In this document: positions 8,463 through 16,270 of the stretch, piece by piece
How positions within the stretch are numbered: position 1 is the first letter of the stretch
Layout of the letters: the number at the start of each line of letters is the position of its first letter
Notes under the pieces: generated by a model
The model's database searches: none
What the model was told of the DNA's origin: nothing
The model's input: the letters and a program-made list of their open reading frames with translations, nothing else
Source of the DNA: Streptomyces atratus
Lineage (GTDB): Bacteria > Actinomycetota > Actinomycetes > Streptomycetales > Streptomycetaceae
Direction of reading: 5' to 3'
Assembly: GCF_014648655.1 (NCBI RefSeq)
Contig: NZ_BMRN01000003.1
Span: 476,797-540,796 of the forward strand
DNA length: 64,000 nucleotides
Made by a program: the position numbers and the translations under genes

Positions 8463-9137
8463 ATGACGAGCCCCACACCTCCTGCCGAGCCCACCTACGC
8501 CGACCGGACCTTCCGGTCGCCCGCCGGGATCGCCGGGGGTGTCCTGCTGCTTCTCCTCATCTGCTGGATCGGCGGGGACGCCGTGCTCCGTGGTGACGAC
8601 CGGGTGCCGTGGCTGGCGCTGGCCGGGCTGCTCACCGCGGTGCCGCTGGTCGTCGCGTTCACGCTGCGGCCCGTCGTCCTCGCCAACGAGCAGCGCATCA
8701 AGATCCGTAACCCGTTCCGGACGATCACCATGCCGTGGACGGCGGTCGCGGATCTGCGGGCCGGTTATTCGAGCGAGCTGTTCACCGAGGACGGCACCAA
8801 ATACCAGCTGTGGGCGGTACCCGTGTCGCTGCGACAGCGGAAGAAGGCGGCCAGGCAGCAGTCCCGGCGGTCGCTGGACGATCCGTACGACCGCACTTCC
8901 GTGCATGCGGACGTCCGTGACACCAAGTCCCGGGTGGCGACGGCCGACCGGACCATGGCGGATCTGCGGGAGCTGGTGGAGCGGGCGAAGGCGGGGGCGG
9001 GTTCGGTGAAGTCGTCGAAGGCCGCGACGACTTCGGAACCCTCGGCGTCCTCGGTCTCGGTGCGCTGGGCGTACGAGGTGATCGCACCGGCGGTGGTGGG
9101 CGCGGTGTTGCTGGTGGTGCTGCTCGCGACGGGCTGA
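8463..9137 (+). CDS. Membrane protein with PH-like domain
   Basis: 224 residues. Two N-terminal transmembrane segments (around 21-38 and 47-67) are followed by a small bacterial PH-like domain (ANEQRIKIRNPFRTITMPWTAV and following strands), a charged linker rich in Arg, Lys and Ala, and a C-terminal transmembrane segment (about 204-223). I chose ATG 8463 because the longer frame to 8397 has no better ribosome site. Divergent from deoC, convergent with the DHFR-like gene. Function unknown. Confidence 0.75.
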   Translation: MTSPTPPAEPTYADRTFRSPAGIAGGVLLLLLICWIGGDAVLRGDDRVPWLALAGLLTAVPLVVAFTLRPVVLANEQRIKIRNPFRTITMPWTAVADLRAGYSSELFTEDGTKYQLWAVPVSLRQRKKAARQQSRRSLDDPYDRTSVHADVRDTKSRVATADRTMADLRELVERAKAGAGSVKSSKAATTSEPSASSVSVRWAYEVIAPAVVGAVLLVVLLATG

Positions 9138-9171
9138 GGCCTCAGCCGCAGAGCAGCCCCGTCCTCCCGGC

Positions 9172-9768
9172 CTATTCCTTGGCGGTCGGCCGGTAGGTGC
9201 ACACGTGCACGCCCGTACCGCTGGTGACCGTCGAGACCAGCTCAAGTGCGCGCAGCGCACCGTCGTCGGGGAAGACCGTCTTTCCGCCGCCGAGGATCAC
9301 CGGCATGATCATGAGCCGGAGTTCGTCGACCAGGCCCTCGCTCAGCAGGCTGCGTACGAGCGTGGGGCTCCCCATGGCCAGCAGGTCGCCGCCGTCGGAC
9401 CCGCGCAGCTCCTGGATGCGGGCGACGGCCTTGTCGCCGGGGATACGCGTGGTGTTGTCCCAGGACAGCTCGGAGTCGTCCAGCGTGTCGGACACGACGT
9501 ACTTCGGGATGGCGTTCATCCGGTCGGCGAACGGGTCCCCGGCCCGCTCGGGCCACGCCGCGGCCATCGACTGCCATGTGCGGCGCCCGAACAGCAGCGC
9601 CTCGGCCTTGGACAGCGCGTCGTCGAAGGCGCCGCCCACCACCTCCGGATCGAAGAACGGGTGCGACCAGCCACCGTGGGCAAAGCCGCCGTCGGTGTCC
9701 TCGTCGGGCCCGCCCGGCGCCTGCACGACACCGTCCAAGCTCATGAACTCACTGATCACGATGCGCAT
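9172..9768 (-). CDS. DHFR/RibD-C-like reductase family protein
   Basis: 198 residues. The N-terminus IVISEFMSLDGVVQAPGG, the segment ALLFGRRTWQSMAAAWP and the C-terminal MIMPVILGGGKTVF are hallmarks of the RibD C-terminal/dihydrofolate reductase-like family, which binds NADPH; substrates of such stand-alone members are mostly unknown. GGAG lies at good spacing before ATG 9768. First gene of the accessory stretch between the PH-domain gene and the phosphomutase gene. Confidence 0.85.
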   Translation of the reverse strand: MRIVISEFMSLDGVVQAPGGPDEDTDGGFAHGGWSHPFFDPEVVGGAFDDALSKAEALLFGRRTWQSMAAAWPERAGDPFADRMNAIPKYVVSDTLDDSELSWDNTTRIPGDKAVARIQELRGSDGGDLLAMGSPTLVRSLLSEGLVDELRLMIMPVILGGGKTVFPDDGALRALELVSTVTSGTGVHVCTYRPTAKE

Positions 9769-10091
9769 GGGACTCGCTCCTCATTCTCGATCCGGGTGGA
9801 CCGCACTCCAGGTCTGCGGCAATAGAGACTGTCACGCCGCCCCGAACTCATCGCACGCTCTCGATCGCGCCCGACGCACGGCGACCCAGGATCCCGGCCA
9901 ACCGCTCCTCCAGTCCCGGGCGGCAGTCCGGTGGCCACTTCGCGTCGGTGATCGAGAAGATCGCTCAGTCGCGGAGCCGCCCTTCCTCGCCCGGGACCGG
10001 TTCCGCAGAACGCGAACCGTGCGCCCACCTCCTCGACCCTCGCCGTCGAGCGGGAGGTCGTCGAGCGCGTCGGGCTCGCGGGCGACGGCAC
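9769..10091. other. 323-bp stretch without a supported gene
   Basis: No convincing gene is seen. On the plus strand a short frame ending at a TGA near 10149 reads TLAVEREVVERVGLAGDG then TYTVGLPVRF, which looks protein-like and could be the tail of a lost gene, but it has no start and overlaps the 3' end of the transporter gene on the other strand. Confidence 0.35.
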
Positions 10092-11162
10092 CTACACGGT
10101 GGGCCTGCCGGTCCGGTTCTCAGGAACGGTTCCGGGAGCAGTGCCGTGAGGTCCTCGGGCGCGCGCGGCACGGTCCGAAGACGCCGGGACCGCCGATTCC
10201 GCCGTCGGCCTCCCCGCAGTGGCGCGACGAGGCGCTCGCAGACGCCGGGAGGGGACGGTCAGCACACCGAGGGAGGCGATGACGAGCACGACCCCGGCCC
10301 AGCCGAGGGCGGGCAGGTGTTCACCCACGACCAGGACCGCGAACACAGCCGCTACGGCGGGCTCCAGCAGGGACAGGGTCGTCGCGGTGCTGACGGGGAT
10401 GCGGGACAGGCCGAACCCGAACAGGACGTACCCGGTGAACATCGGCACCAGCGCCATGTAGAGGCCGACGCCCGCATTCGTCCAGGAGGCGACCAGCGGT
10501 GCGCCGGTGGCCAGTAGCACCGGCACGAGCATCAGCCCGCCGAGTCCGAACACCGCTCCCATGGCCGCGCGCGAGGTGACGCCGCGTGTGATGAGGCGGT
10601 GCGCGGCCCACGCGTACACGGCGTACGTCACGCCCGCGACCAGCCCGAGCCCCACCCCGGCGACGGTCTGCCCGGCAGACCCCGTACCGGTTCCGGAACC
10701 GCCCTGGGCGGCCTCGGCCGCACACAGCAGCACGGTGCCGGCCAGCCCCAGGGCGGCACCGGCCATCCATCGCCGGGACAGGCGCTGCCGGTCGACGATC
10801 CGCTCGATCAAGGCCGATGCCAGCGGGGCCGAGCCGATGGACACGACCGTTCCCACCGCGACACCGGCCAGATGCATGGAGGTGTAGAAGGCCGGCGGAT
10901 ACAGAGCCACGCCCGATCCCCCGACGAGCACGATCCGCCACTGCGCCCTGAGCGCCACGCGCGCCTGTGCGATGCGAGGCGCGGCCACCAGAGCCTGCAG
11001 CAGTCCGCCCAGGCCCATCGCCGCGGAGCCGATCGCCAGCGGCCCCACCTGCGGCGCGAAGGTTGCAGCAGTGCCTGTGGTGCCCCACAGCACCGAGGCC
11101 AGCAGCACGGCGAGTGCGCCCGCCCCCGGTCCGGCCGCAGTGCGACCGGCGCGCCCCATCAC
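10092..11162 (-). CDS. EamA/DMT-family transporter
   Basis: 356 residues with about ten hydrophobic segments in two similar halves (for example LAVLLASVLWGTTGTAATF at the N-terminus and ATTLSLLEPAVAAVFAVLVVGE in the second half), the pattern of EamA drug/metabolite exporters. The last 45 residues are hydrophilic and low-complexity. The GTG start at 11162 overlaps the stop of the TetR gene (the ATG at 11159 is an alternative), so the pair is one operon and the regulator probably controls this pump. Substrate unknown. Confidence 0.85.
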   Translation of the reverse strand: MMGRAGRTAAGPGAGALAVLLASVLWGTTGTAATFAPQVGPLAIGSAAMGLGGLLQALVAAPRIAQARVALRAQWRIVLVGGSGVALYPPAFYTSMHLAGVAVGTVVSIGSAPLASALIERIVDRQRLSRRWMAGAALGLAGTVLLCAAEAAQGGSGTGTGSAGQTVAGVGLGLVAGVTYAVYAWAAHRLITRGVTSRAAMGAVFGLGGLMLVPVLLATGAPLVASWTNAGVGLYMALVPMFTGYVLFGFGLSRIPVSTATTLSLLEPAVAAVFAVLVVGEHLPALGWAGVVLVIASLGVLTVPSRRLRAPRRATAGRPTAESAVPASSDRAARARGPHGTAPGTVPENRTGRPTV

Positions 11163-11770
11163 AGGCCGTCCACCAGGCGCGCCGCCATGTCACGTGCGCG
11201 CCGCATGCGTACGTCGTCTCCTTCGAGGCCCGCGCGCACGATGGCCCCTTCGAGCAGGAACGCCAGGTGTTCCGCTGCGGCACGGGCCTTCTCGTCCTGG
11301 CCGGGCAGCAACTCCTGGAGGTGGGTGGCGAGCAGGCTTTCGACCTCCTCCTTGTGGTGGCGCACCACCGTCCGGCCCTCGTGCCCGGTGGGCAGCTCGG
11401 CAGCCGCGTTGAGCAGCCCGCATCCGCGGAAGCCGTGCTCGTAGGCGAGACCGGCGTGGTCGGCGTAGGCATCGAAGACGGCCAGTACGGCCTCCCGGGG
11501 GCCCTGCGCGCCGGCCAGACGCCGCCGGTAGAGGCCGAGCCACTCCTCGTGCCGGGCCTGGAGGTAGGCGGAGACGAGGTCGGCCTTGGAGGTGAAGTTG
11601 TTGTAGAGGCTCATTTTCGCCACACCGGCCTCGGCGGTGATCGTGTCGATCCCGGTCGCCGCCACGCCGTCGGCGTAGAACCGTCGCGCCGCGGCCTCGA
11701 GAATCCGCCCGCGCGCAGGCCCCTGCCGCCGCTTGCCCGGCTGCTTTCCGGCGGCCCTCGCGTCAGTCAT
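11159..11770 (-). CDS. TetR-family regulator of the adjacent EamA pump
   Basis: 203 residues. The N-terminal HTH is clear (RILEAAARRFYADGVAATGIDTI then AEAGVAKMSLYNNFTSKADL), followed by a helical ligand domain. ATG 11770 is preceded by GGAGCAGGC, which makes it the better start than the ATG at 11785. Its gene overlaps the transporter start, and a strong palindrome lies 17 bp upstream, consistent with autorepression. A decayed relative sharing the leader QPGKRR...GPARGRI is found at 13209-13394. Confidence 0.88.
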   Translation of the reverse strand: MTDARAAGKQPGKRRQGPARGRILEAAARRFYADGVAATGIDTITAEAGVAKMSLYNNFTSKADLVSAYLQARHEEWLGLYRRRLAGAQGPREAVLAVFDAYADHAGLAYEHGFRGCGLLNAAAELPTGHEGRTVVRHHKEEVESLLATHLQELLPGQDEKARAAAEHLAFLLEGAIVRAGLEGDDVRMRRARDMAARLVDGL

Positions 11771-11786
11771 GCCTGCTCCCTCCATG

Positions 11787-11810
11787 ATTAGGTAGACCAG
11801 TCTACCTAAT
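11787..11810. promoter_or_regulatory. TetR operator palindrome
   Basis: Arms ATTAGGTAGAC and GTCTACCTAAT (11 bp, perfect) flank the centre CA. It begins 17 bp upstream of the TetR start, where binding would block transcription of the tetR-eamA operon. The core GGTAGAC/GTCTACC recurs as GGCAGAC/GTCTGCC at 13412-13443. Confidence 0.85.
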
Positions 11811-11999
11811 CGTGTGGATGCTGCCAGTGAATACTGCCGACAGGGCGCGACTGTGACGATCCGGTGCAGCAGGTAGCCCCTTCCCCCGGGCGGACGGTTC
11901 CCATCTGGCAAGATCGTGCGCTCGAACATGCCCCGGCTGTGAGGGCTTTGCCGCCCGGCCGGGCAACGGGAATGTTTCAACGGGGAGATCGAAGAAGAT

Positions 12000-12593
12000 A
12001 TGCGCACGTGGAATCGTGCTGTGCCGGCGGCGGTCGGCGCCCTGGCGCTGGCCGTGGTGCTGACCGGTTGCAACGACTCGGATTCGGGGAAGGGCAGGCG
12101 CAGTTCCGGCTCGTCCTCGTCGGAAGGCAAGGCGACCTACCGTCTGGGCGAGGCCAGCCCGCCGCAGGAAAGCACCATGCAGAAGTCGAAGGGCAGCAAG
12201 TTCACGGTCACGCCCACGAAGGTGCAGACCGGAACGAAGGCCGACATGGACAACTCCGGCCTGGAGAAGGACAAGGACGAGGCCCCCAAGGTCCCCGTGT
12301 ACGTGTGGTCCACCCTCACCCACAAGAGCGGCAAGCCCATGGAAGTCGGCGACATGGACGACGACCTGGTCGTCAAGACGGACAAGGGCGAGCGCACCAA
12401 GGCCCTCATCGTCATCATGGGTGACGCCAAGTGGCCGAACTGCCCGGCGCCGGACACCGGGAAGAAGGTGAGCCCGGGACAGTCGGAGAAGATCTGCACC
12501 GCCTTCCTGATCCCCGAGGGCCAGAAGGCCGCCGCGGTCGAACTGAGCCAGGGCTTCTACAACGACCCGCTGGAGTGGCCGGTCAAGAACTGA
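12000..12593 (+). CDS. Putative lipoprotein of unknown function
   Basis: 197 residues. The signal peptide MRTWNRAVPAAVGALALAVV ends in the lipobox LTGC, followed by a Ser/Gly-rich linker, so lipidation and a surface location are expected. The globular part contains VYVWSTLTHKSGKPMEVGDMDDDL and CPAPDTGKK, with further Cys at KICTAF; this resembles the small DUF4352-like or immunoglobulin-fold lipoproteins of actinomycetes but no exact family is recognised. It stands alone, 3' to the TetR operator. Confidence 0.75.
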   Translation: MRTWNRAVPAAVGALALAVVLTGCNDSDSGKGRRSSGSSSSEGKATYRLGEASPPQESTMQKSKGSKFTVTPTKVQTGTKADMDNSGLEKDKDEAPKVPVYVWSTLTHKSGKPMEVGDMDDDLVVKTDKGERTKALIVIMGDAKWPNCPAPDTGKKVSPGQSEKICTAFLIPEGQKAAAVELSQGFYNDPLEWPVKN

Positions 12594-12699
12594 CGCCTGG
12601 CCGGGGCCGGCTCAGCCCGATAGCAGGGGCTTCGCCGCTCGACGGAGTGCGCGCACCCGAGACGGAGGGGGCGCGCACTCCCCACCGGCGTCTTCGATG

Positions 12700-13256
12700 T
12701 GGCAGCAGAGCGGTCTGGACAGGCGTCGGGAACACGAACCGTACGGCGGTCTGTTGTTCCGACACCTCCCACAGCCGGCGATCGGTCTCGGCGTCGGAGT
12801 GATCGGCTCGCCGGGCACGCCCACGATGATGAAGACATGGACCTGGATTCCGGCATTGCTCAGGTTTTCGGGGACACGGCCGTAATTCCGCGGATGATTC
12901 CAGGCCGAGCTGTACGGCGCGGCATCCGGCGTCGGCCAGTGCCTGGCAGGCGTCCGGCTGCAGTAATTGATCACTTGCGGTCGGACAGCACTGCCAGGTG
13001 GCGCGGTGTCCGATAGGTGAGAGTTCCCGTCCGATTCTGAGCTGCCGGGTCACGGCGAGGTATTGATCGACGAAGTCGCCGCGCTCGACGCCGAGCCCGG
13101 CGATGTGCTCCGCGTGCAGAAAGCTGTCGCTGCCGGCGGCTGTCGAGCAGAAACCGCAACGCATCGGGCAGTTGGACATCGTGCAGAGGGGCGGTACGAA
13201 GTCCGGGCTCAACTGCCGGGTACCGCAGTCGAATACCGGGGTGGGCGGTGTCTCGT
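12700..13256 (-). pseudogene. Decayed radical SAM enzyme gene
   Basis: Read from the minus strand, one frame gives FVPPLCTMSNCPMRCGFCST, with the CxxxCxxC-type iron-sulfur motif, and later AGCRAVQLGLESS. The continuation LSNAGIQVHVFIIVGVPGE, a typical radical SAM core segment, is in a different frame (around 12810-12880), and a third stretch (DAETDRRLWEVSEQQ) returns to the first frame. At least two frameshifts, no clear start and no full-length C-terminus mark it as a pseudogene. Its former substrate cannot be told. Confidence 0.65.
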
Positions 13257-13394
13257 TAGTCGGCCGGGGCGGGTGTGCGCAGGTTGATGCGTACGGTGCC
13301 GCCGTCGCGCCGCGGCATCGGGAATCCGTCCCCGCGCAGGCCCTGCTCGCCGCCGTTTTCCCGGCTGCTGCCCGGTGGCGCTCGCGTCGGCCAT
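13209..13394 (-). pseudogene. Truncated TetR-family regulator remnant
   Basis: From ATG 13394 the first 30 residues (MADASATGQQPGKRR then AGPARGRIPDAAARR) parallel the start of the intact TetR at 11770 (MTDARAAGKQPGKRRQ then GPARGRILEAAARR). Similarity stops before the HTH, and another frame there reads RRDGGTVRINLRTPAPAD with a stop, the apparent tail of an unrelated gene. A deletion seems to have joined the two. The operator upstream is still perfect. Confidence 0.65.
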
Positions 13395-13411
13395 GCCTGT
13401 CACCCGTGACT

Positions 13412-13443
13412 CGTGATCAGGCAGACCGGTCTGCCTGATCACG
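13412..13443. promoter_or_regulatory. Orphan 32-bp palindromic operator
   Basis: Arms CGTGATCAGGCAGAC and GTCTGCCTGATCACG (15 bp each) around CG give a perfect palindrome. It starts 18 bp upstream of the TetR remnant, the same geometry as the operator at 11787-11810, and shares its core. It may now be bound by a relative or be a relic. Confidence 0.75.
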
Positions 13444-13477
13444 TTCCCGATGCACCGGCCGCGCGGATGCGGTCCGG

Positions 13478-14155
13478 CTAGTGCTCCGGGAGCCGGGCCC
13501 AGAAGTGGTTGACGATGTCGTCGATGTAGCGTCGCCCGTTTTCGCCGGAGGCGGTGGTGCCGCCGGCTCGGCTGAGGGTGGCGGCCATGAGGGTCTGGTA
13601 CTCGTGGTGCATGTCGCGCAGGGGGTCTTGCAGGTCGCGGCGTTCCGTGGAGACGAGGCGGGCGATGGCGCGGATGTGGGCCTGCCAGCGGGTGGAGACG
13701 GCTTCGGTGAGGAGTCGGGCGAGTTCGTCCTCCAGGCCGGTGATGGCGATGAAGTCGCGTGGGGGCAGGTTGAGGAGGGCGCCGAGTTTGGCGGACTGTC
13801 GTTTGTCGCCCGTCCATCGGCCGGTTTCTTCCATCTGGTGGTAGGCGTCAAGGGTGAGGCCCGTGGCGCGGGCGACGTCCTCGACGGCCAGTCCGCGGGC
13901 GAGACGGTGTTCACGCAGAGTGCGGGGAGCGCCCATGAGTTCGCGGGGGTTGCACCACAGGGCACCGGCCAGGGCGGTGAGTTCGCTGGCGGTGGGCAGT
14001 GCGGTGCCGCGTTCCCACGCGGTGATGTGGTTGGGGGTGATGTGGGTCGTGCCGTAGGAGGCGCGCATGCCGTAAGCGACGTGGCCGGGGGCCATCCCGA
14101 GTTTCTCGCGCAGGATGCGGGCGGCGCGCGCGTTGAAGGGGAGCGGTGGATGCAC
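13478..14155 (-). CDS. XRE-family DNA-binding regulator
   Basis: 225 residues from GTG 14155 (ATG at codon 20 is another possibility; the frame is open further upstream but without protein-like sequence). Two segments resemble HTH_XRE folds: HITPNHITAWERGTALPTASEL and LREHRLARGLAVEDVARATGL. The C-terminal half is helical and charged with no enzyme signature. It is divergent from the purine permease gene across 277 bp, so it may control that gene. Confidence 0.75.
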   Translation of the reverse strand: MHPPLPFNARAARILREKLGMAPGHVAYGMRASYGTTHITPNHITAWERGTALPTASELTALAGALWCNPRELMGAPRTLREHRLARGLAVEDVARATGLTLDAYHQMEETGRWTGDKRQSAKLGALLNLPPRDFIAITGLEDELARLLTEAVSTRWQAHIRAIARLVSTERRDLQDPLRDMHHEYQTLMAATLSRAGGTTASGENGRRYIDDIVNHFWARLPEH

Positions 14156-14299
14156 GGACCGAGAGTAGGGAGTCACCCGGGGTGAACTCCATGGCCGCTG
14201 TCGCCCGCATCCCGGTTTGGCTGGATAGGTCGCCGGTGATTTTGGAGGAACCGACAGGGGGTGGTGCGGGAAAGTCAACCAATGGATTCCGCAAAGCGA

Positions 14300-14327
14300 T
14301 TGAGATTACATTCCTGCCGCGTATGAT
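14300..14327 (+). promoter_or_regulatory. Candidate sigma-70-type promoter for the purine permease
   Basis: TTGAGA, 16-bp spacer, TATGAT (five of six bases of the -10 consensus) about 105 bp before the permease start. The surroundings (14279-14350) are clearly less GC-rich than flanking genes. Confidence 0.55.
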
Positions 14328-14432
14328 CCGCTCGCAAAGCGCCGTATGTGTGTTCGTACAACCGACTGACACACGCTTTCCGGCGCCACTGCCATGTTTT
14401 CCCTCGCACTTGCAGGTCCAGGAGACGCAGTC

Positions 14433-15878
14433 ATGCACACCAGCACGACAGGCCCGGCCGAAGCGCCGACAACCAGACCCGGTGGCCCGCTCAACCGGTT
14501 CTTCCGCATCGCCGAACGCGGTTCGACGTACGGCCGTGAGATACGCGGCGGGTTCGCCACCTTCTTCACCATGGCGTACATCCTCGTACTGAACCCGATC
14601 ATCCTCAGCAGTACCGAGGACAAGTTCGGCCACCAGCTGGACGCCGGTCAACTGGCGACCGCCACCGCCCTGGTGGCCGCCGTGATGACCGTGATCATGG
14701 GTGTGGGCGGCAACCTGCCGCTCGCTCTGGCCGCGGGCCTGGGTCTCAATGCCGTCACCGCCTTCCAGATCGCCCCTCTGATGAGCTGGGACGACGCGAT
14801 GGGCCTCATCGTGCTCGAAGGCCTGCTGATCTGCGTACTGGTGCTGACCGGCCTGCGTGAGGCCATCATGCACGCCATTCCGCAACCTCTCAAACAAGCC
14901 ATCAGTGTCGGCATCGGCCTGTTCATCGCCTTCATCGGCTTCGTGGACGCCGGGTTCGTCACCCGCATCCCGGACGCCGCGAACACCACCGTGCCCGTTC
15001 AGATCGGCACAGGCACCCTCACCGGCTGGCCCATGCTCGTCTTCTGTCTCGGCGTGCTGATGACGATGGTCCTCCTGGCCCGCAAGGTGCAGGGCGCCAT
15101 CCTCATCAGCATCGTCGTGATGACCGTCGTCGCCGTCGTCATCAACGGGATTGCCGACATCAAGTCCTGGGGTCTGACCAACCCCTCGCTGCCCGACAAG
15201 CCCATCGCCGCACCCGACTTCGGACTCCTGGGCAAGTTCGATCTGTTCGGCTCGTTCGGTCAGGTCAGCGTGCTGACCGTCGTCCTGCTCGTCTTCACTC
15301 TCATCCTGTCCGACTTCTTCGACACGATGGGTACCGTCGTCGGGGTCACGGCCGAAGCCGGACTCCTCGACGAGCGCGGCCAGGTCCCCGGTCTGGGCCG
15401 CGTGCTGCTGATCGACGGCGCAGCCGCCGTCGTCGGCGGCGCCGCCTCCGCCTCGTCCGCCACCACCTACATCGAGTCCGCCGCCGGTGTCGGCGAAGGC
15501 GCACGCACCGGCTTCGCCAACCTCATCACCGGCGGCCTGTTCGCCCTCGCCCTCTTCTTCACCCCCGTTCTGACCATCGTGCCCCTCCAGGCTGCGGCCC
15601 CCGCCCTCATCGCGGTCGGGTTCCTGATGATGACCCAGGTCAAACACATCGACTGGGACCGGTACGAACTTGCCATCCCCGCCTTCCTGACCATCGCCGT
15701 CATGCCGTTCACCTACTCCATCACCAACGGCATCGGCGCCGGCTTCCTCGCCTACGTGGTCATCAAGGCGTGCCTGGGCAAGGCCCGCGAAGTCCACTGG
15801 CTGCTCTGGGGCACCGCGGTGCTCTTCCTCGTCTACTTCGCCATCGACCCGCTGGAGCAGTTGCTCAACCTCAAGTAG
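14433..15878 (+). CDS. NCS2-family (AzgA/PbuG-like) purine permease
   Basis: 481 residues from ATG 14433, which follows AGGAG. The N-terminal signature GGFATFFTMAYILVLNP and the segment GVGGNLPLALAAGLGLNA are typical of the AzgA-like adenine/guanine/hypoxanthine symporters, and some 12-14 hydrophobic segments are present. FFDTMGTVVGVTAEAGL and ASSATTYIESAAGVGEGARTG are further family blocks. Cytoplasmic membrane protein importing purine bases; exact base not determined. Divergent from the XRE regulator. Purine salvage fits the nucleoside genes 3-4 kb away. Confidence 0.92.
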   Translation: MHTSTTGPAEAPTTRPGGPLNRFFRIAERGSTYGREIRGGFATFFTMAYILVLNPIILSSTEDKFGHQLDAGQLATATALVAAVMTVIMGVGGNLPLALAAGLGLNAVTAFQIAPLMSWDDAMGLIVLEGLLICVLVLTGLREAIMHAIPQPLKQAISVGIGLFIAFIGFVDAGFVTRIPDAANTTVPVQIGTGTLTGWPMLVFCLGVLMTMVLLARKVQGAILISIVVMTVVAVVINGIADIKSWGLTNPSLPDKPIAAPDFGLLGKFDLFGSFGQVSVLTVVLLVFTLILSDFFDTMGTVVGVTAEAGLLDERGQVPGLGRVLLIDGAAAVVGGAASASSATTYIESAAGVGEGARTGFANLITGGLFALALFFTPVLTIVPLQAAAPALIAVGFLMMTQVKHIDWDRYELAIPAFLTIAVMPFTYSITNGIGAGFLAYVVIKACLGKAREVHWLLWGTAVLFLVYFAIDPLEQLLNLK

Positions 15879-16270
15879 CCGACGTGGTGCACCCGGAACG
15901 GAGCGGGGGACGACCCACGATCAGCGACGGAGTGTGTGAGCACATCGCGTCCGCCTGATCGCCCGGACGTCCCCCGCCGGCCGGGAGACCACTGCCTGCA
16001 TCCGCCGGTGCGACGCCCGAGCCGCCGAAGGCCGGCTCATCAACTGTCGGCCTGTGGACAGTTCGAGGACCACGGGCACCGGCGCCCGGATGTCTCCGTG
16101 CACCGTCGCACCCGGCCGGACCCGAGCGCGACCGCGCTCGCGCGATGAGCACCGTCCCGGCCGGCCTGCTCGGTGATGCGCGAGGCGTGACCTGACGCTC
16201 CAGTCGTGCGTGGGCCCGGACACCGGCTTCACCTGCCTGACGCGTACGTGAAGCCGGCGGTCACAACAGG
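15879..16270. other. 392-bp stretch without a supported gene
   Basis: No frame has a plausible start, ribosome site and protein-like composition; frames that cross it are shadows. Apart from the hairpin at 16223-16257 I see nothing. It marks the right edge of the accessory stretch 9172-15878. Confidence 0.4.
16223..16257 (-). terminator. Hairpin after the phosphomutase gene
   Basis: Perfect arms CCGGCTTCAC and GTGAAGCCGG with a 15-base loop, 14 bp beyond the phosphomutase stop. No T-tract, as usual in this genus. Confidence 0.5.

Noticed and set aside
9132..9147. Perfect palindrome GGCTGAGGCCTCAGCC at the end of the PH-domain gene
   Set aside because: It has no loop and overlaps the stop codon; too short to claim as terminator or operator.
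13911..15797. Minus-strand frame of 628 codons over the purine permease
   Set aside because: Antisense shadow, rich in Asp/Gly/His/Glu, with no start signal or recognisable domain.
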